The notes: generated by a model not told the origin, from the letters alone. DNA of 58,033 nucleotides from Akkermansia muciniphila (GCA_945861535.1 CAMAUZ010000047.1:1-58033); one strand, 5' to 3'; shown: positions 17,063 to 25,459, counted from the stretch's first letter. Translations and numbers: made by a program.

Positions 17063-17860
17063 ATGAAGACCAATCATGTTAAGGCGAAGTTGAAACGCGG
17101 CGAACCGAGCATCGGCACATGGCTGACGCTGCCGGATTCCATGTCGGCGCGGCTGATGGCGCGGGCGGGGTTCGACTGGCTGACGGTCGAGCTGGAGCAC
17201 ACGCCGATCACGTTCGAGACGGCGGCGCAGGATTTTGCGATCATCGCGGCGACCGGTCCCGCGCCGCTGGTGCGCATCCCGTGGAACAGCGCGGAGACGA
17301 TCAAGCGCGTGCTGGACACGGGCGCGTGGGGCATCGTGGTGCCGATGGTGAACTCGCGCGCGGAGGCCGAGGCGGTGGTGGACGCCGCGCTGTATGCGCC
17401 GCAGGGCAACCGCTCGATCGGCGGCTATTCGCACGCGGCAAATTTCGACACGGATGCGGCGACGTATTACGCCAAGGCGAACGAGCAGATTCTCGTGGTG
17501 GTGATGATCGAGCACATCCGCGGCGTGGAGCGGGCGGACGAAATCCTAAGCGTGCCGGGCATCGACGCGGTGTTCATCGGGCCGAACGATCTGCACAATT
17601 CCATGGGGCTGAAGCCGGTGTTCGAGAGCGACGACAAGCGGTTTGTCGATGCGGTATCGCATGTGCTCAAGACGGCGAAGGCGAACGGCATCGCGGCGGG
17701 CATTCACGTGGTGGACGCACCGGCGGCGCAGCGGCGCATGACGGAAGGCTTCCAGTTCATCGCGGTGGCGAGCGAGGCGGGTATGATGCTCGCGAAGGCG
17801 GGCGAGATCACCAAGGCGCTGAACCTCGGCGCTGGCAAGCCGGCGCTGGCGAAGTACTGA
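17063..17860 (+). CDS. HpcH/HpaI-type class II aldolase
   Basis: A 265-residue metal-dependent aldolase that cleaves a 2-keto-4-hydroxy acid to pyruvate and an aldehyde. The family pattern is clear: GTWLTLPD, FDWLTVELEHTPI, APLVRIPWN, DTGAWGIVVPMVNSRAEAE, VVMIEHIRGVERADEIL (the metal-binding Glu), and IDAVFIGPNDL (the metal-binding Asp). These match 2-dehydro-3-deoxyglucarate aldolase and 4-hydroxy-2-oxoheptanedioate aldolase, which cannot be told apart here. Context with a hydroxyacid dehydrogenase fits sugar-acid breakdown. Confidence 0.9.
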   Translation: MKTNHVKAKLKRGEPSIGTWLTLPDSMSARLMARAGFDWLTVELEHTPITFETAAQDFAIIAATGPAPLVRIPWNSAETIKRVLDTGAWGIVVPMVNSRAEAEAVVDAALYAPQGNRSIGGYSHAANFDTDAATYYAKANEQILVVVMIEHIRGVERADEILSVPGIDAVFIGPNDLHNSMGLKPVFESDDKRFVDAVSHVLKTAKANGIAAGIHVVDAPAAQRRMTEGFQFIAVASEAGMMLAKAGEITKALNLGAGKPALAKY

Positions 17861-17900
17861 GCGGGGGCGCCCCGTGGGATTTCCAGTCGCTCGCCACCCG

Positions 17901-18560
17901 ATGAACGCACAACCACAATTTTCGCCCGAGGAGGTTTGCGATTTGCGCGGCGGCTTCGGCTCGTTGTTCGCGCAGTTGGGACGGCCGGAAGCGCTCGCGA
18001 CGGATGGCGAACGGGCGGCGGCGCTGAAATTCACGCGGATCGAGAATGTGCCGGCGCTGCGGCTGTTTCTGCGGGCGTACGTCACGGAGATTTTACTACC
18101 GCTCGAACTGCCGGCGATTGCGCGCGCGTTCTCACAGGTGCAGCGCAACGAATTGCGGGAGTTGCTCGAAACCACGCGGGCGCTGGGGAGCGAGCCGCGG
18201 TTGCGCGAATTCGCGACGGCGAGCCAGCGCGTGGGCGGGAGTCATTTGGAGCGGTTGCGTCCGCTGGCGGACCAGCGGCTGGTGCAGCGGTTTCGGCAGG
18301 CGGTGGCGGCGGGGCAGGCGGCGCCGTGGCACACGGTGGTGTTCGGGCTGACGCTGGCGATTTACTCGCTGCCGCTGCGGCAGGGGCTGGTGCATTACGC
18401 GCGGCAAATGCTCGGGGGATTCATCGCGGGCGCGGCACCGCCGCTGCGGTTGAACGAAGCGGCTGCGGATGAGTTGCTCGAAGACCTGTGCGCGGGGCTG
18501 GCGGCCGGCGTCGAGGCGGTCGTAACCGCGCACGCCGGCGGTGGGTTGCGGGTGGTGTAG
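17901..18560 (+). CDS. Unrecognised mainly helical protein
   Basis: A 219-residue soluble, Arg/Leu/Ala-rich protein starting 40 bases after the aldolase gene. No signal peptide or membrane segment. The C-terminal third (WHTVVFGLTLAIYSLPLRQGLVHYARQMLGGFIAGAAPP) faintly recalls UreF urease accessory proteins, but no other urease gene is present and the N-terminus does not fit. I leave the function open. Confidence 0.6.
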   Translation: MNAQPQFSPEEVCDLRGGFGSLFAQLGRPEALATDGERAAALKFTRIENVPALRLFLRAYVTEILLPLELPAIARAFSQVQRNELRELLETTRALGSEPRLREFATASQRVGGSHLERLRPLADQRLVQRFRQAVAAGQAAPWHTVVFGLTLAIYSLPLRQGLVHYARQMLGGFIAGAAPPLRLNEAAADELLEDLCAGLAAGVEAVVTAHAGGGLRVV

Positions 18561-18569
18561 CGCCAGCGC

Positions 18570-18902
18570 GTAGCCGACGACGGGAGGAGGCGGACGGCCC
18601 CGTTCGACGGCCGATCCGCCTGCCAACGTACCCCGCTCCGTGGCCGGACCCATTGCCGTCTTCCGCGCGGAATCCGAGATCATAAAAGCCTTGTAAACAG
18701 GTGGCTTTGCAACCTTTTGTCGCATACGCGACAAAAGGTTGCAGCGGTCGGTGCCGGGGTTTTCCACGCTGCTTTTGCCGAAATCCGCAGCTCTCGGGGA
18801 ACAGGACAGGGACTCCCAACCCATCCCCCGTCCGCCTGCCGGGTACGTTGGCCCCATGCTGCGCCGTTGCGGCGCTCGGGTTCTCCTCACGTCGGCGGCT
18901 AC
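18570..18902. repeat. Family H composite element with an internal perfect hairpin
   Basis: Left end GTAGCCGACGACGGGAGGAG and right end CTCCTCACGTCGGCGGCTAC are inverted. Shared sub-ends CCGCCTGCCAACGTAC and GTACGTTGGCCCCATGCTG also occur in the 43791-44037 copy. The remaining gap to 19330 shows no gene. Confidence 0.75.
18709..18742. repeat. Perfect 15-bp stem, 4-base loop hairpin
   Basis: GCAACCTTTTGTCGC, loop ATAC, then GCGACAAAAGGTTGC. It is nested in the family H element and is not followed by a T-run, so it does not look like a simple rho-independent terminator. Confidence 0.85.
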
Positions 18903-19330
18903 GCCGCGCTTGCTTGTCCTCGAAGCTCAAATCCAGTTGCGGGCGGACGAAGCCGGATCGGATTGCGCGCCATCTAGGGCAGGCCGAGCGAGAGGCTCAG
19001 CACCACAACCAGCAGGGCGGTGGCAAGGCGACGGGCATGAAATCAGCCGGCAGCGGAGGTGCGAGAGGGTGTTGCGAAAGTTTGTGTAAGTCCTTGGAAT
19101 TCGGGGACTTGGTCACGGAAAAAGCCATTATCATCGCCAACCCCGAGTACAGGCATTCCTACGGGGGGCCAAATGTGGGTGAAACCCGCGCTACCACGAG
19201 GGTTTGTTCGGGTTCCCATTCGCCCGCGTTCGCTCCACATAAAGGAGAGGAAATAAGGAAATCCGTGAATTGGCCAATGAATCCGCAATTCGCGTCCGAC
19301 CCTTTCGCAACACCCTCTTCGACGCGCGGA
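18903..19330. other. Gene-free stretch downstream of the envelope cluster
   Basis: About 430 bases, AT-richer around 19070-19300. No open frame with gene-like composition, no RNA gene and no strong terminator was seen. Confidence 0.5.
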
Positions 19331-20158
19331 TTACTTCACGTTCAGCGCGATGTCCTGCATGAGGACGAGCGCGACGGATTCGGTGAATTCCTGAATCGTG
19401 TTGGCGCGCAGCGCCGCGCCGAGGTTGGGCTGGCGCGAGAGCAAATCGGTGGCGTTGGCCTGGCCGATGATCTGCGAATCGCGCAGGCGGATGGCCGTGG
19501 CCTGGATGTCGGGCACGGTGTAATCGCGGTCACCGGAAATCTCGCGGACGCTGACGGAGCGCGAGGAGATGAGGACTTCGATGACGACATCGGCGAGGCG
19601 GGAGAGGGCCTCGCGGTCAGTCTTGATCCAGTCGAGCGGGTTGCGGGAACTGGTTTTCTCCAGGCCGGTGAACATGCTCTCGGGCAGGTCGGACAGCGCG
19701 GCCTCGGCGATGCGCAGCGGACGACCGAAGAGTTTCTCGACTTCGCGGAAGGTGAGTTTGTCCGTGAGGGTCGGGGCGCTGGAAGCGGGCGGAGTGGTGG
19801 GTGCCGCGGCCGCGGGCGTGCTGTTGGTGGCCCCGGTGGCAGGGGCGGCGGCGATCTCTTCCAGCACGACGCGATTGACCTGAATGGCAAAGCGCGGGCC
19901 GCCGAGCTTCGGCAACGCGGCCTTGAACTGGCCGAGAATGGCCTGCGCCTGCTCGGCGGTGACGAGCTTGGCCGCGGCGCTGAATGGCCGCTGCTCGTAC
20001 ACGAACAGCGGCCTGGCCGACGCGGGCGGGGTGACGATCTGCGTCACCGGCGGGGGCGGTTGCGGCCTCGGCACGAAGGTGTTGGGCGGCGGTGGCTGGG
20101 GACCGGCGACAAGGCGGGACGCGGCGAGCGTCAGGCCGAGGAGGGGGAGAGTTTTCAT
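19331..20158 (-). CDS. Secreted protein of the LpoB-like envelope cluster, unknown function
   Basis: A 275-residue protein. It starts with a signal-peptide-like segment (LPLLGLTLAASRLVAG), then a Pro-rich linker (PQPPPP repeated), then an alpha/beta domain: FAIQVNRVVLEEIA, ADVVIEVLISSRSVSV, YTVPDIQATAIRLRDSQIIGQ. The last third resembles the CsgG/LpoB-like scheme in which a state-reporting strand is followed by IIGQANATDLLS, but the match is weak. It is the last gene of a same-strand set of five envelope genes and lies 66 bases after the YcfL-like gene. Confidence 0.65.
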   Translation of the reverse strand: MKTLPLLGLTLAASRLVAGPQPPPPNTFVPRPQPPPPVTQIVTPPASARPLFVYEQRPFSAAAKLVTAEQAQAILGQFKAALPKLGGPRFAIQVNRVVLEEIAAAPATGATNSTPAAAAPTTPPASSAPTLTDKLTFREVEKLFGRPLRIAEAALSDLPESMFTGLEKTSSRNPLDWIKTDREALSRLADVVIEVLISSRSVSVREISGDRDYTVPDIQATAIRLRDSQIIGQANATDLLSRQPNLGAALRANTIQEFTESVALVLMQDIALNVK

Positions 20159-20224
20159 CGGCTGGTTTTGGATATTGTTTCGCAGCCGGCGTGCGGCCGC
20201 GGTCGGAACGCCGGCCGCAGCCGC

Positions 20225-20638
20225 TCAGTGCGCCTCGCGGATGCGGATGGTGTACTTTTTGGCAAGGTTGTTGAGCGAGGTGAACTTCACGGCTTCCTGC
20301 GCGTTCTCGGTCAGGATGAGCGTTTGGAAGGGGGACTCGTCGCCGGTGGGAAAGCCGTTGGCATCCTTGAACACGCAGCCGATTTGCACCTCGATGCGGC
20401 GGCCTTCGCGGTTGCGGATGTTGGCGGCGATTTCGAGCCGGCCGTCTTCGAGCACGCGTTCCTGAATGCCGGAGCAGGTGACCGAGCGCTGCACGCGGGC
20501 GTCGAGCAGGACGAGCTTCTCGCGGTTCTCGAGATCGTACTTGGTGGTGTTCTTCGGCAGGTAAGCGCCGCCGCCGCAACCGGCCCCGAGGCCAAGGCCG
20601 AGGGTCAGGAGCGCGAGGGAGAGGGTGAGGTTTTTCAT
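20225..20638 (-). CDS. YcfL-like lipoprotein (DUF1425)
   Basis: A 137-residue lipoprotein: signal sequence with lipobox LGAGC, then a beta-rich domain with DARVQRSVTCSGIQERVLEDGRLEIAANIRNREG and a later CVFKDANGFPT. The strand pattern matches YcfL/DUF1425. In gammaproteobacteria ycfL sits beside lpoB, and here an LpoB-like gene is two genes upstream, which supports the call. The ATG at 20638 is chosen over the longer frame so that the signal peptide starts at MKNLTLSLALL. Upstream gene ends 16 bases away. Confidence 0.75.
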   Translation of the reverse strand: MKNLTLSLALLTLGLGLGAGCGGGAYLPKNTTKYDLENREKLVLLDARVQRSVTCSGIQERVLEDGRLEIAANIRNREGRRIEVQIGCVFKDANGFPTGDESPFQTLILTENAQEAVKFTSLNNLAKKYTIRIREAH

Positions 20639-20654
20639 AGGCTGTGGGGTTGGA

Positions 20655-21776
20655 TTATCTATCGCTGAGAAAGACAACGGTGTCACGTCCGGGCACGACT
20701 TCGAGGATGACAGATCTGGTCAGGCGCGCGACCGGCTGGCCGCGGGCATCGAGGAATTCGACGGTCGCATTGTGCCGGCCCGGCGGCACGGCGAGCGCGG
20801 CGAAGCTGAGGAATTGCGGGAGGTTGTCCCAACTGCGCGTGTCGGCGCGCGGCGTGGTGGCGCCGGAGACGACCTTGTTCAACACGCCGAAGAGCGCGAG
20901 GCCGAGGCCCGCCTCGCGCGCGGTGCGGTCGCGGCTTTGCGTGAGGACGAGGCCGCTGAGGAGCGAGGCGTTGCCGAGGGCGTCGGTGGTGCCTTTGAAG
21001 GCGGCCTTGTTCGCCAGAATTTTGTCCATCACACGGCCGCCGCGGGTGTGCGCTTGGAAGGTCAGGTCGTCGAAAATATCGGCGCGGTGCGTGACACCCG
21101 CGAAGGTGATGCGGGCGGAGTAGGCTTCGGAATAGCCGTCGCGATAGACCAGGGTTTCACCGTACTGGCCCCCGGCGAACTTGGTCGGACCGTAGCCGAA
21201 CTGGAGAAAGAACAGCACGTTCGCCTGCGGATCGTAGGACGGCGGCGTGGCGTGCTTGGCGTTGGCCCGGGCGCGCTGCCAGGCGTCCGCGCCGTCGCCA
21301 CCGAGCTTCGCGCTGGCGAGGCCGTCGAGGTAATCGAGGAGCGCATAGTCGCCGGAGAACTGCTGGCCCTGCGCGTCGCTGTCGAGGAACTGGCCGTTGC
21401 GGAAACACGCGCGGGCATTGTCCGGTTCGCCATCCATCCAGTAGAGCACGCCGCGATAGAAGTAGGCCATCACGCGCTCGTATGGCTCGCCGAAGTAAAC
21501 CTTGGAGGATTCCTCGTTGAAAAATCCGCGCGCACGGCGGGCCTCGGGATCCTTCGCGGGCACGCCGCTGATGGTGAGAATTGCGTCGTCGAGAAGCGTC
21601 TTCGCCTGCTCGAAATTGTGTGCGCGCAAGGCGGCGGCGGCCTTGCGGTATTGCGAGAGCACCTTGTCTTTGTCGCGCGGGGAGGCACCGCCGCCGCTCT
21701 TGGTCGCGGACGTGGTCGCGCAGCCGAGCAGTAGGCCGCAAAGCGCCACCGAGGCGAGACGGGGGAAAAGTTTCAT
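20655..21776 (-). CDS. COG3014-like lipoprotein
   Basis: A 373-residue lipoprotein with lipobox LLLGC (Cys about 19). The first half is helical and TPR-like (VLSQYRKAAAALRAHNFEQAKTLLDDAI, ERVMAYFYRGVLYWMDGEPDNARACFRNGQ), and the second half is beta-rich, with LPQFLSFAALAVPPGRHNATVEFLD near the end. This order and the partnership with YcfL- and LpoB-like genes match COG3014, a lipoprotein family of unknown function. The YRGVLYWMDGEPDNAR stretch is the clearest family marker. Confidence 0.75.
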   Translation of the reverse strand: MKLFPRLASVALCGLLLGCATTSATKSGGGASPRDKDKVLSQYRKAAAALRAHNFEQAKTLLDDAILTISGVPAKDPEARRARGFFNEESSKVYFGEPYERVMAYFYRGVLYWMDGEPDNARACFRNGQFLDSDAQGQQFSGDYALLDYLDGLASAKLGGDGADAWQRARANAKHATPPSYDPQANVLFFLQFGYGPTKFAGGQYGETLVYRDGYSEAYSARITFAGVTHRADIFDDLTFQAHTRGGRVMDKILANKAAFKGTTDALGNASLLSGLVLTQSRDRTAREAGLGLALFGVLNKVVSGATTPRADTRSWDNLPQFLSFAALAVPPGRHNATVEFLDARGQPVARLTRSVILEVVPGRDTVVFLSDR

Positions 21777-21793
21777 CCTGGGTTCGGCAGTTG

Positions 21794-21945
21794 GGCCTCA
21801 CGCAAAGGGCGCAGAGGACGCAAAGGGGAGGGGCGGCGAAGCGGAGATGATTTCACGCTGTGGATAAAGGCTGCTGCAGACGATGTGGAGCAAAGAATTC
21901 CCCTCGGCGTTGCGCCCTTTGCGTCCTTTGCGTGAGGCATCGGCG
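21794..21945. repeat. Inverted pair of CTCACGCAAAGG(G/A)CGCA type
   Basis: GCCTCACGCAAAGGGCGCAG at the left and its near reverse complement (GCGCCCTTTGCGTCCTTTG, then CGTGAGGC) at the right, about 150 bases apart, filling most of the gap between the COG3014-like and LpoB-like genes. Confidence 0.7.
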
Positions 21946-21988
21946 ATCGTTCGTTTCATCAGCGTTTGGCCGGGATGGTCAAACGAGC

Positions 21989-22624
21989 TTACCGATACGC
22001 CGCGTCCTCGAGGCCCTGCTTTTTGATTTCCGAGGCGTCCTCCCAGACGATCACGCTCGTGCGGGCGTCGATGAGCTGGAAGCTGTAGAGGATGTAATCG
22101 CTGGTGCCCTTGGCGCTGCGCGTCGAGAGTCCTTGGAGCTTGCCGGTGAGGAAAAAGTCCGCGCCCTTGAACTCGACGACGCGCGCGTCGCTGCTGCTGG
22201 TGACCGCGCCGGATTGCTTGAGATCGCGTTCGCGTTCGAGGGCGGGCATGCGGTTGCGCGCGAGGAAGACCACGCGGCCCTTGGCTTTGCTGTTCAGTTC
22301 GGTGCGGATGCGCGTGAGGAAGATGTCCTTGTTCACGGCAAAGCGCGTCTCGTTGATCACGGGATCGAGAACAATCACGGGACGCCCGGCGGCATTGGCG
22401 ATTTCCGGCGTGCTCAGGATGCTGCGGGCCATCTTGTCGGTGACGGCGACGAGGTCCTGCGACTCGATGCCCGTCCCGGCGACGAAGCCGCGTTCATCGG
22501 CGCGCATCTGGGTGACGGCGATGCCGGAGGGGTTTTTGACGCCGGACGACGCGCAACCCGAGAGCAGGGCGGCGAGCGCGAACGCGGACACGTGGACGGT
22601 GAGTTTCAAGAGTTCAAGTTTCAT
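21989..22624 (-). CDS. lpoB: LpoB-like lipoprotein (penicillin-binding protein activator)
   Basis: A 211-residue lipoprotein with lipobox LLSGC (Cys about 24). The body has the LpoB pattern: GTGIESQDLVAVTDKMARSIL near the start, PVIVLDPVINETRF, and VVEFKGADFFLTGKLQGL ... DYILYSFQLIDARTSVIVWED. In E. coli LpoB stimulates PBP1B from the outer membrane. No penicillin-binding protein gene is in the window, so a target is not visible. It lies in a same-strand set with a glycine-zipper protein upstream and COG3014- and YcfL-like genes downstream. Confidence 0.82.
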   Translation of the reverse strand: MKLELLKLTVHVSAFALAALLSGCASSGVKNPSGIAVTQMRADERGFVAGTGIESQDLVAVTDKMARSILSTPEIANAAGRPVIVLDPVINETRFAVNKDIFLTRIRTELNSKAKGRVVFLARNRMPALERERDLKQSGAVTSSSDARVVEFKGADFFLTGKLQGLSTRSAKGTSDYILYSFQLIDARTSVIVWEDASEIKKQGLEDAAYR

Positions 22625-22663
22625 AATTTGCGGAGCGATGGATAACGGCGAGCGGGGAGAGAT

Positions 22664-23326
22664 TCAACGACCGAAAAGGGAATTCGCGCGCGACATGGGA
22701 CTGGCCGGGTAGGGATTGACGACCGTGGAATGCTGCGGCGCAGGCGAGACGACCGGGGCGTTGGGCACGGCGGGGGCGTTCGGGATCGTCGAGTAATAGG
22801 GCGCGGGCGGCTGGGAGATCGGCGTGGATTGCACGGGCGTGGAACCGTAGTTGCGGGCGGCCTCCTGCCGGCGCGCCTGTTGTTCGGCAATGCTGCCGAG
22901 CAACAGCCCCGCGCCCGCGCCGATGGCCGCGCCTTCAAGACCGCGATGGCCGGAGTTGTTGCCAATCACCGCGCCCGCGATGCCGCCGAGCACGGCCCCG
23001 GTGCCCGCGTAATTGGGGCGGGAGTAATATTCGCGGGACTCGTAGCCGTAGCCATACGACGGGGCGTAGCCGTAGGTCGGAGTCGCGCCGTAGCTCGGAT
23101 AATACCCAGAATCGCCGCGCCCTGCGCTGGACAGCGCGCCGAGCACCAAGCCGGCACCCGCCCCGATGGCAATGCCCTCGCCCGTGCGCCGGCCGCTGTT
23201 GTGCCCGATGATGCCCCCGAGCAGCCCTCCCCACACCGCCCCGCCAAACGCATCGGGCGAGAGCCACTGCGCCTGCGCCGGCAAAATGCTCAGCGCCGCC
23301 AAACCCGCCAAAATTAGTTTTCTCAT
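22664..23326 (-). CDS. Exported glycine-zipper protein
   Basis: A 220-residue protein with a signal peptide (MRKLILAGLAALSILPAQA). The mature part has two glycine-zipper blocks of nearly the same sequence: GGLLGGIIGHNSGRRTGEG with AIGAGAGLVLGAL, and GGIAGAVIGNNSGHRGLEG with AIGAGAGLLLGSI. Between them lies a Tyr/Gly/Ser-rich stretch (YGYAPSYGYGYES). Glycine zippers often form membrane hairpins in envelope proteins. The internal duplication suggests a domain repeat. The start at 23326 is chosen for the signal peptide; an in-frame ATG 12 bases upstream also exists. Confidence 0.8.
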   Translation of the reverse strand: MRKLILAGLAALSILPAQAQWLSPDAFGGAVWGGLLGGIIGHNSGRRTGEGIAIGAGAGLVLGALSSAGRGDSGYYPSYGATPTYGYAPSYGYGYESREYYSRPNYAGTGAVLGGIAGAVIGNNSGHRGLEGAAIGAGAGLLLGSIAEQQARRQEAARNYGSTPVQSTPISQPPAPYYSTIPNAPAVPNAPVVSPAPQHSTVVNPYPASPMSRANSLFGR

Positions 23327-23463
23327 AATGTGCTCCATCGTTGCGACCGGGCATCCCCCGCCCGCGCGGCGACTCCGCGCCCGCATCGTCCCGGCCTTTG
23401 TTCGCAGCGTAACACAGCGACCGGGCGCGGCAATTTTTGCATATCGTGGTAGGGCCGCGTTGC

Positions 23464-23576
23464 CCCGGAGTGCGCCCGTCCCCGGGCGCAGCAAGATGGA
23501 ACGCAGGAAGACGCTGGCCGATCCTAAATCTCCGTGCGGGCGTGCGTCGCTGCGGCCGAGGACGGCCGCACTCCGG
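23464..23576. repeat. Family A palindromic element, copy 2
   Basis: Ends CCGGAGTGCGCCCGTCCCCG and CGAGGACGGCCGCACTCCGG are inverted; it shares this core with 2084-2194 and 40279-40389. Confidence 0.8.
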
Positions 23577-23646
23577 GTACGCCGCGCCGCGCGCCCCGTC
23601 TCTCCCGCCTTGTAACTCCCCGCCTCGTGCCTACCCTCGCCGAAAT

Positions 23647-24119
23647 ATGAAACGCGGAGATTTCCTGCGGCGATGGGGCTTGTCCGGTCTGAAACTGAAC
23701 CTCGGTTTTCTCGAGGCCGAGTTCGCGCCGACCGAACCCGACCGCCTCGCCGCGTGGGAACTCTACATCGAGCTTCTCACCCGCATCACCACCCAACCGC
23801 TCCCCGCCACGGACGGCGACGAAGCGACCGCCCTCGCGAGCGTCCACGCGCTTTTCCCCCTCACGCGCGAAATCCTCCGCAAACACGGTCCCGGCAGCAA
23901 CGAGTTCGCCAAGCTCGCCATCCCCGTCCTCAACCAAATCATCCGCCCCTTCACCGCCCGCTGGCACAAGCTCTCCCTCGCCAGCGCCATCGCCGATCCC
24001 ACCCAGCGCGCCCAATTCCGCGCCGAACTCGCCACGCTCCAGCCGCTGCTCCGCCATTACACCAGGCCCTCGCGGCGCCGGCGGGCGTGGAGGACTTGAC
24101 CGGGTTGTCTTCGGACTGA
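23647..24119 (+). pseudogene. Small 'ITTQ-domain' protein, probably frameshifted at its end
   Basis: The frame from the ATG at 23647 gives 150 residues (to a TGA at 24099): AWELYIELLTRITTQPLP, GDEATALASVHALF, FAKLAIPVLNQIIRPFTARWHKLS. The same pattern (LWVELTTRITTQRL, GDEETAAANVSSLF, FALKLLNDTLGPYTARWHGW) forms the first 100 residues of the patatin at 25456, so this is a domain shared by a stand-alone protein and a fusion. After HYTR the frame gives Arg-rich nonsense, while the next frame reads ALAAPAGVEDLTGLSSD and a stop at 24119. This looks like the true end displaced by a one-base indel near 24064. It may still be partly functional, since only the last 18 residues are affected. Function unknown. 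Confidence 0.65.
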
Positions 24120-24393
24120 TCGGCGCACTCTTTTGAACCACAATTGGACACCGATGTGTTCGGATCAGCACAGGACCGCTTTCTCATCGCGCCCGAGGCG
24201 CAATGAGTCACGGCAAGCTCCAATCACCATAAATTTTGCTCCAGATTTCCTCGAATTCGTCCCGTTCCCGATACCAACACGGATCGCTCGACAAAGCGAA
24301 ACCAATCATTGACGCTATGCGAAGAAATATGACTTACACGACACGTCTGGATATAGGCGTTTGGGGTGGAAATATTTTACCAACATTTGTCGC

Positions 24394-25005
24394 ATGAGTA
24401 TCTGGAACTGGCTTACGACTACGTACCTGTCACTTGCATTTCTGACCTTTCTTCCGACGCTATGGGCCATTTGCCGTGGCACAGAGCTTAAGCCAGGCGG
24501 AGCATCGTTCGATGTAAGCCCACATTTTTCCGAAGAAGCGAGACAACTACTCAACCAACACTACAGTCGAATCAACGGAACATTATCATTCTGGAAGTCC
24601 GAAGCTGCCAAGAATGCGCGCTTTCACTACTACTGTCTGTGGTGGAGTATCATTTCCTCAGCACTGATGCCGATTTTCACACAATTCATCGAGAAGGGTG
24701 CGGATGTTAAGTGGTTGTTGACCGCCGTTTCAATCCATATTGCGCTTATCCTAGGATTCCACAAAGGTCTGCGAGTTGCTGAAAACTTCCGCGCATTTCG
24801 CCACGGTGAATCGGAATTCTACGATCTTTACCGGCGAATGCTCGACATGCCTAAGCGGCTGGGTGACACCGAGCAAGAACAAGTCGACCGCTACTTCGAA
24901 CAAGTGGAGGCGCTCCGGCGCTTGATTCGAAACGCCGAAACTGACAACCTACCGACTTTGGACAATATTCGAACGCCTCAGCGGTCCGGTCCGACCTCCA
25001 GTTGA
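24394..25005 (+). CDS. SLATT-like three-helix membrane protein
   Basis: A 203-residue protein in an AT-richer block. Membrane segments lie near residues 6-26 (LTTTYLSLAFLTFLPTLWAI), 77-99 (YYCLWWSIISSALMPIFTQFI) and 108-127 (LLTAVSIHIALILGFHKGL). After the last is a soluble helix: RVAENFRAFRHGESEFYDLYRRMLDMP, then YFEQVEALRRLIRNAETDNLPTLD. Membrane helices followed by an ae-like W/F-R-x-x-E-x-E-xx-Y helix resemble SLATT/DUF4231-type proteins, which are predicted pore-forming effectors in nucleotide-signalled defence systems. The ATG at 24394 is preferred to a TTG 33 bases upstream. The base composition differs from flanking genes, which suggests transfer. Confidence 0.6.
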   Translation: MSIWNWLTTTYLSLAFLTFLPTLWAICRGTELKPGGASFDVSPHFSEEARQLLNQHYSRINGTLSFWKSEAAKNARFHYYCLWWSIISSALMPIFTQFIEKGADVKWLLTAVSIHIALILGFHKGLRVAENFRAFRHGESEFYDLYRRMLDMPKRLGDTEQEQVDRYFEQVEALRRLIRNAETDNLPTLDNIRTPQRSGPTSS

Positions 25006-25047
25006 AAAATTTAGTTCGTGCGGCAAGAGAATCAGTGTCGGCATTAG

Positions 25048-25459
25048 GCGCGCCTACGGGGTGAAGGTGAAGATTGATTACAATCCACCGAAGGATGAAT
25101 CGGAGCGGCGCGCGCGGAGGGCCGGGGACGCGCAGTGGGGCTGGATGCTGTATCTCAAGCTCGCGATGGTCGGCTACGGGCCGGGCTAGGTGATGGATTA
25201 CAAACGGCAGCATCCGGAGTTTCCGCACGAGAGCACCGGGGATCAGATTTGCGACGAGGCGCAGTTCGAGGCGTATCGCGCGCTGGGCGAGATGTTTGCG
25301 GAAAGTTTTTTCAGAGAGGAGTTGATCGACAAAAAGTCGCCGCAGAATTTGGAGGACTGGCCCCAATCACTGGTGTCGGCGATGTTGCCCCCGGATGATG
25401 AAGTATTACGACGCCAGGGAACCGAACTTCCACAAACCCGAAGAATACCAATTCAATGA
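25048..25459 (+). pseudogene. Remnant of a second patatin copy (C-terminal end only)
   Basis: Aligned by eye, this stretch matches the end of the intact patatin (27955-28310): YGVKVKIDYNPP here against YGVMVKIDYRPP, WGWMLYLKLAM, VMDYKRQHPEFPHE, GDQI, and FEAYRALGE. A TAG at 25187-25189 interrupts it in frame (after GYGPG). The part after the TAG keeps an open frame to 25459 and ends with a short foreign tail. Only about 120 of 957 residues are left, with no patatin active site, so it is a dead relic. It lies directly between the SLATT-like gene and the intact patatin. Confidence 0.85.

Noticed and set aside
17901-18560. UreF urease accessory protein
   Set aside because: Only a faint C-terminal likeness, and no urease structural or accessory genes are nearby.
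18709-18742. Rho-independent terminator of the 17901-18560 gene
   Set aside because: The stem is strong but lies 150 bases downstream and lacks a T-run; it sits within a dispersed repeat.
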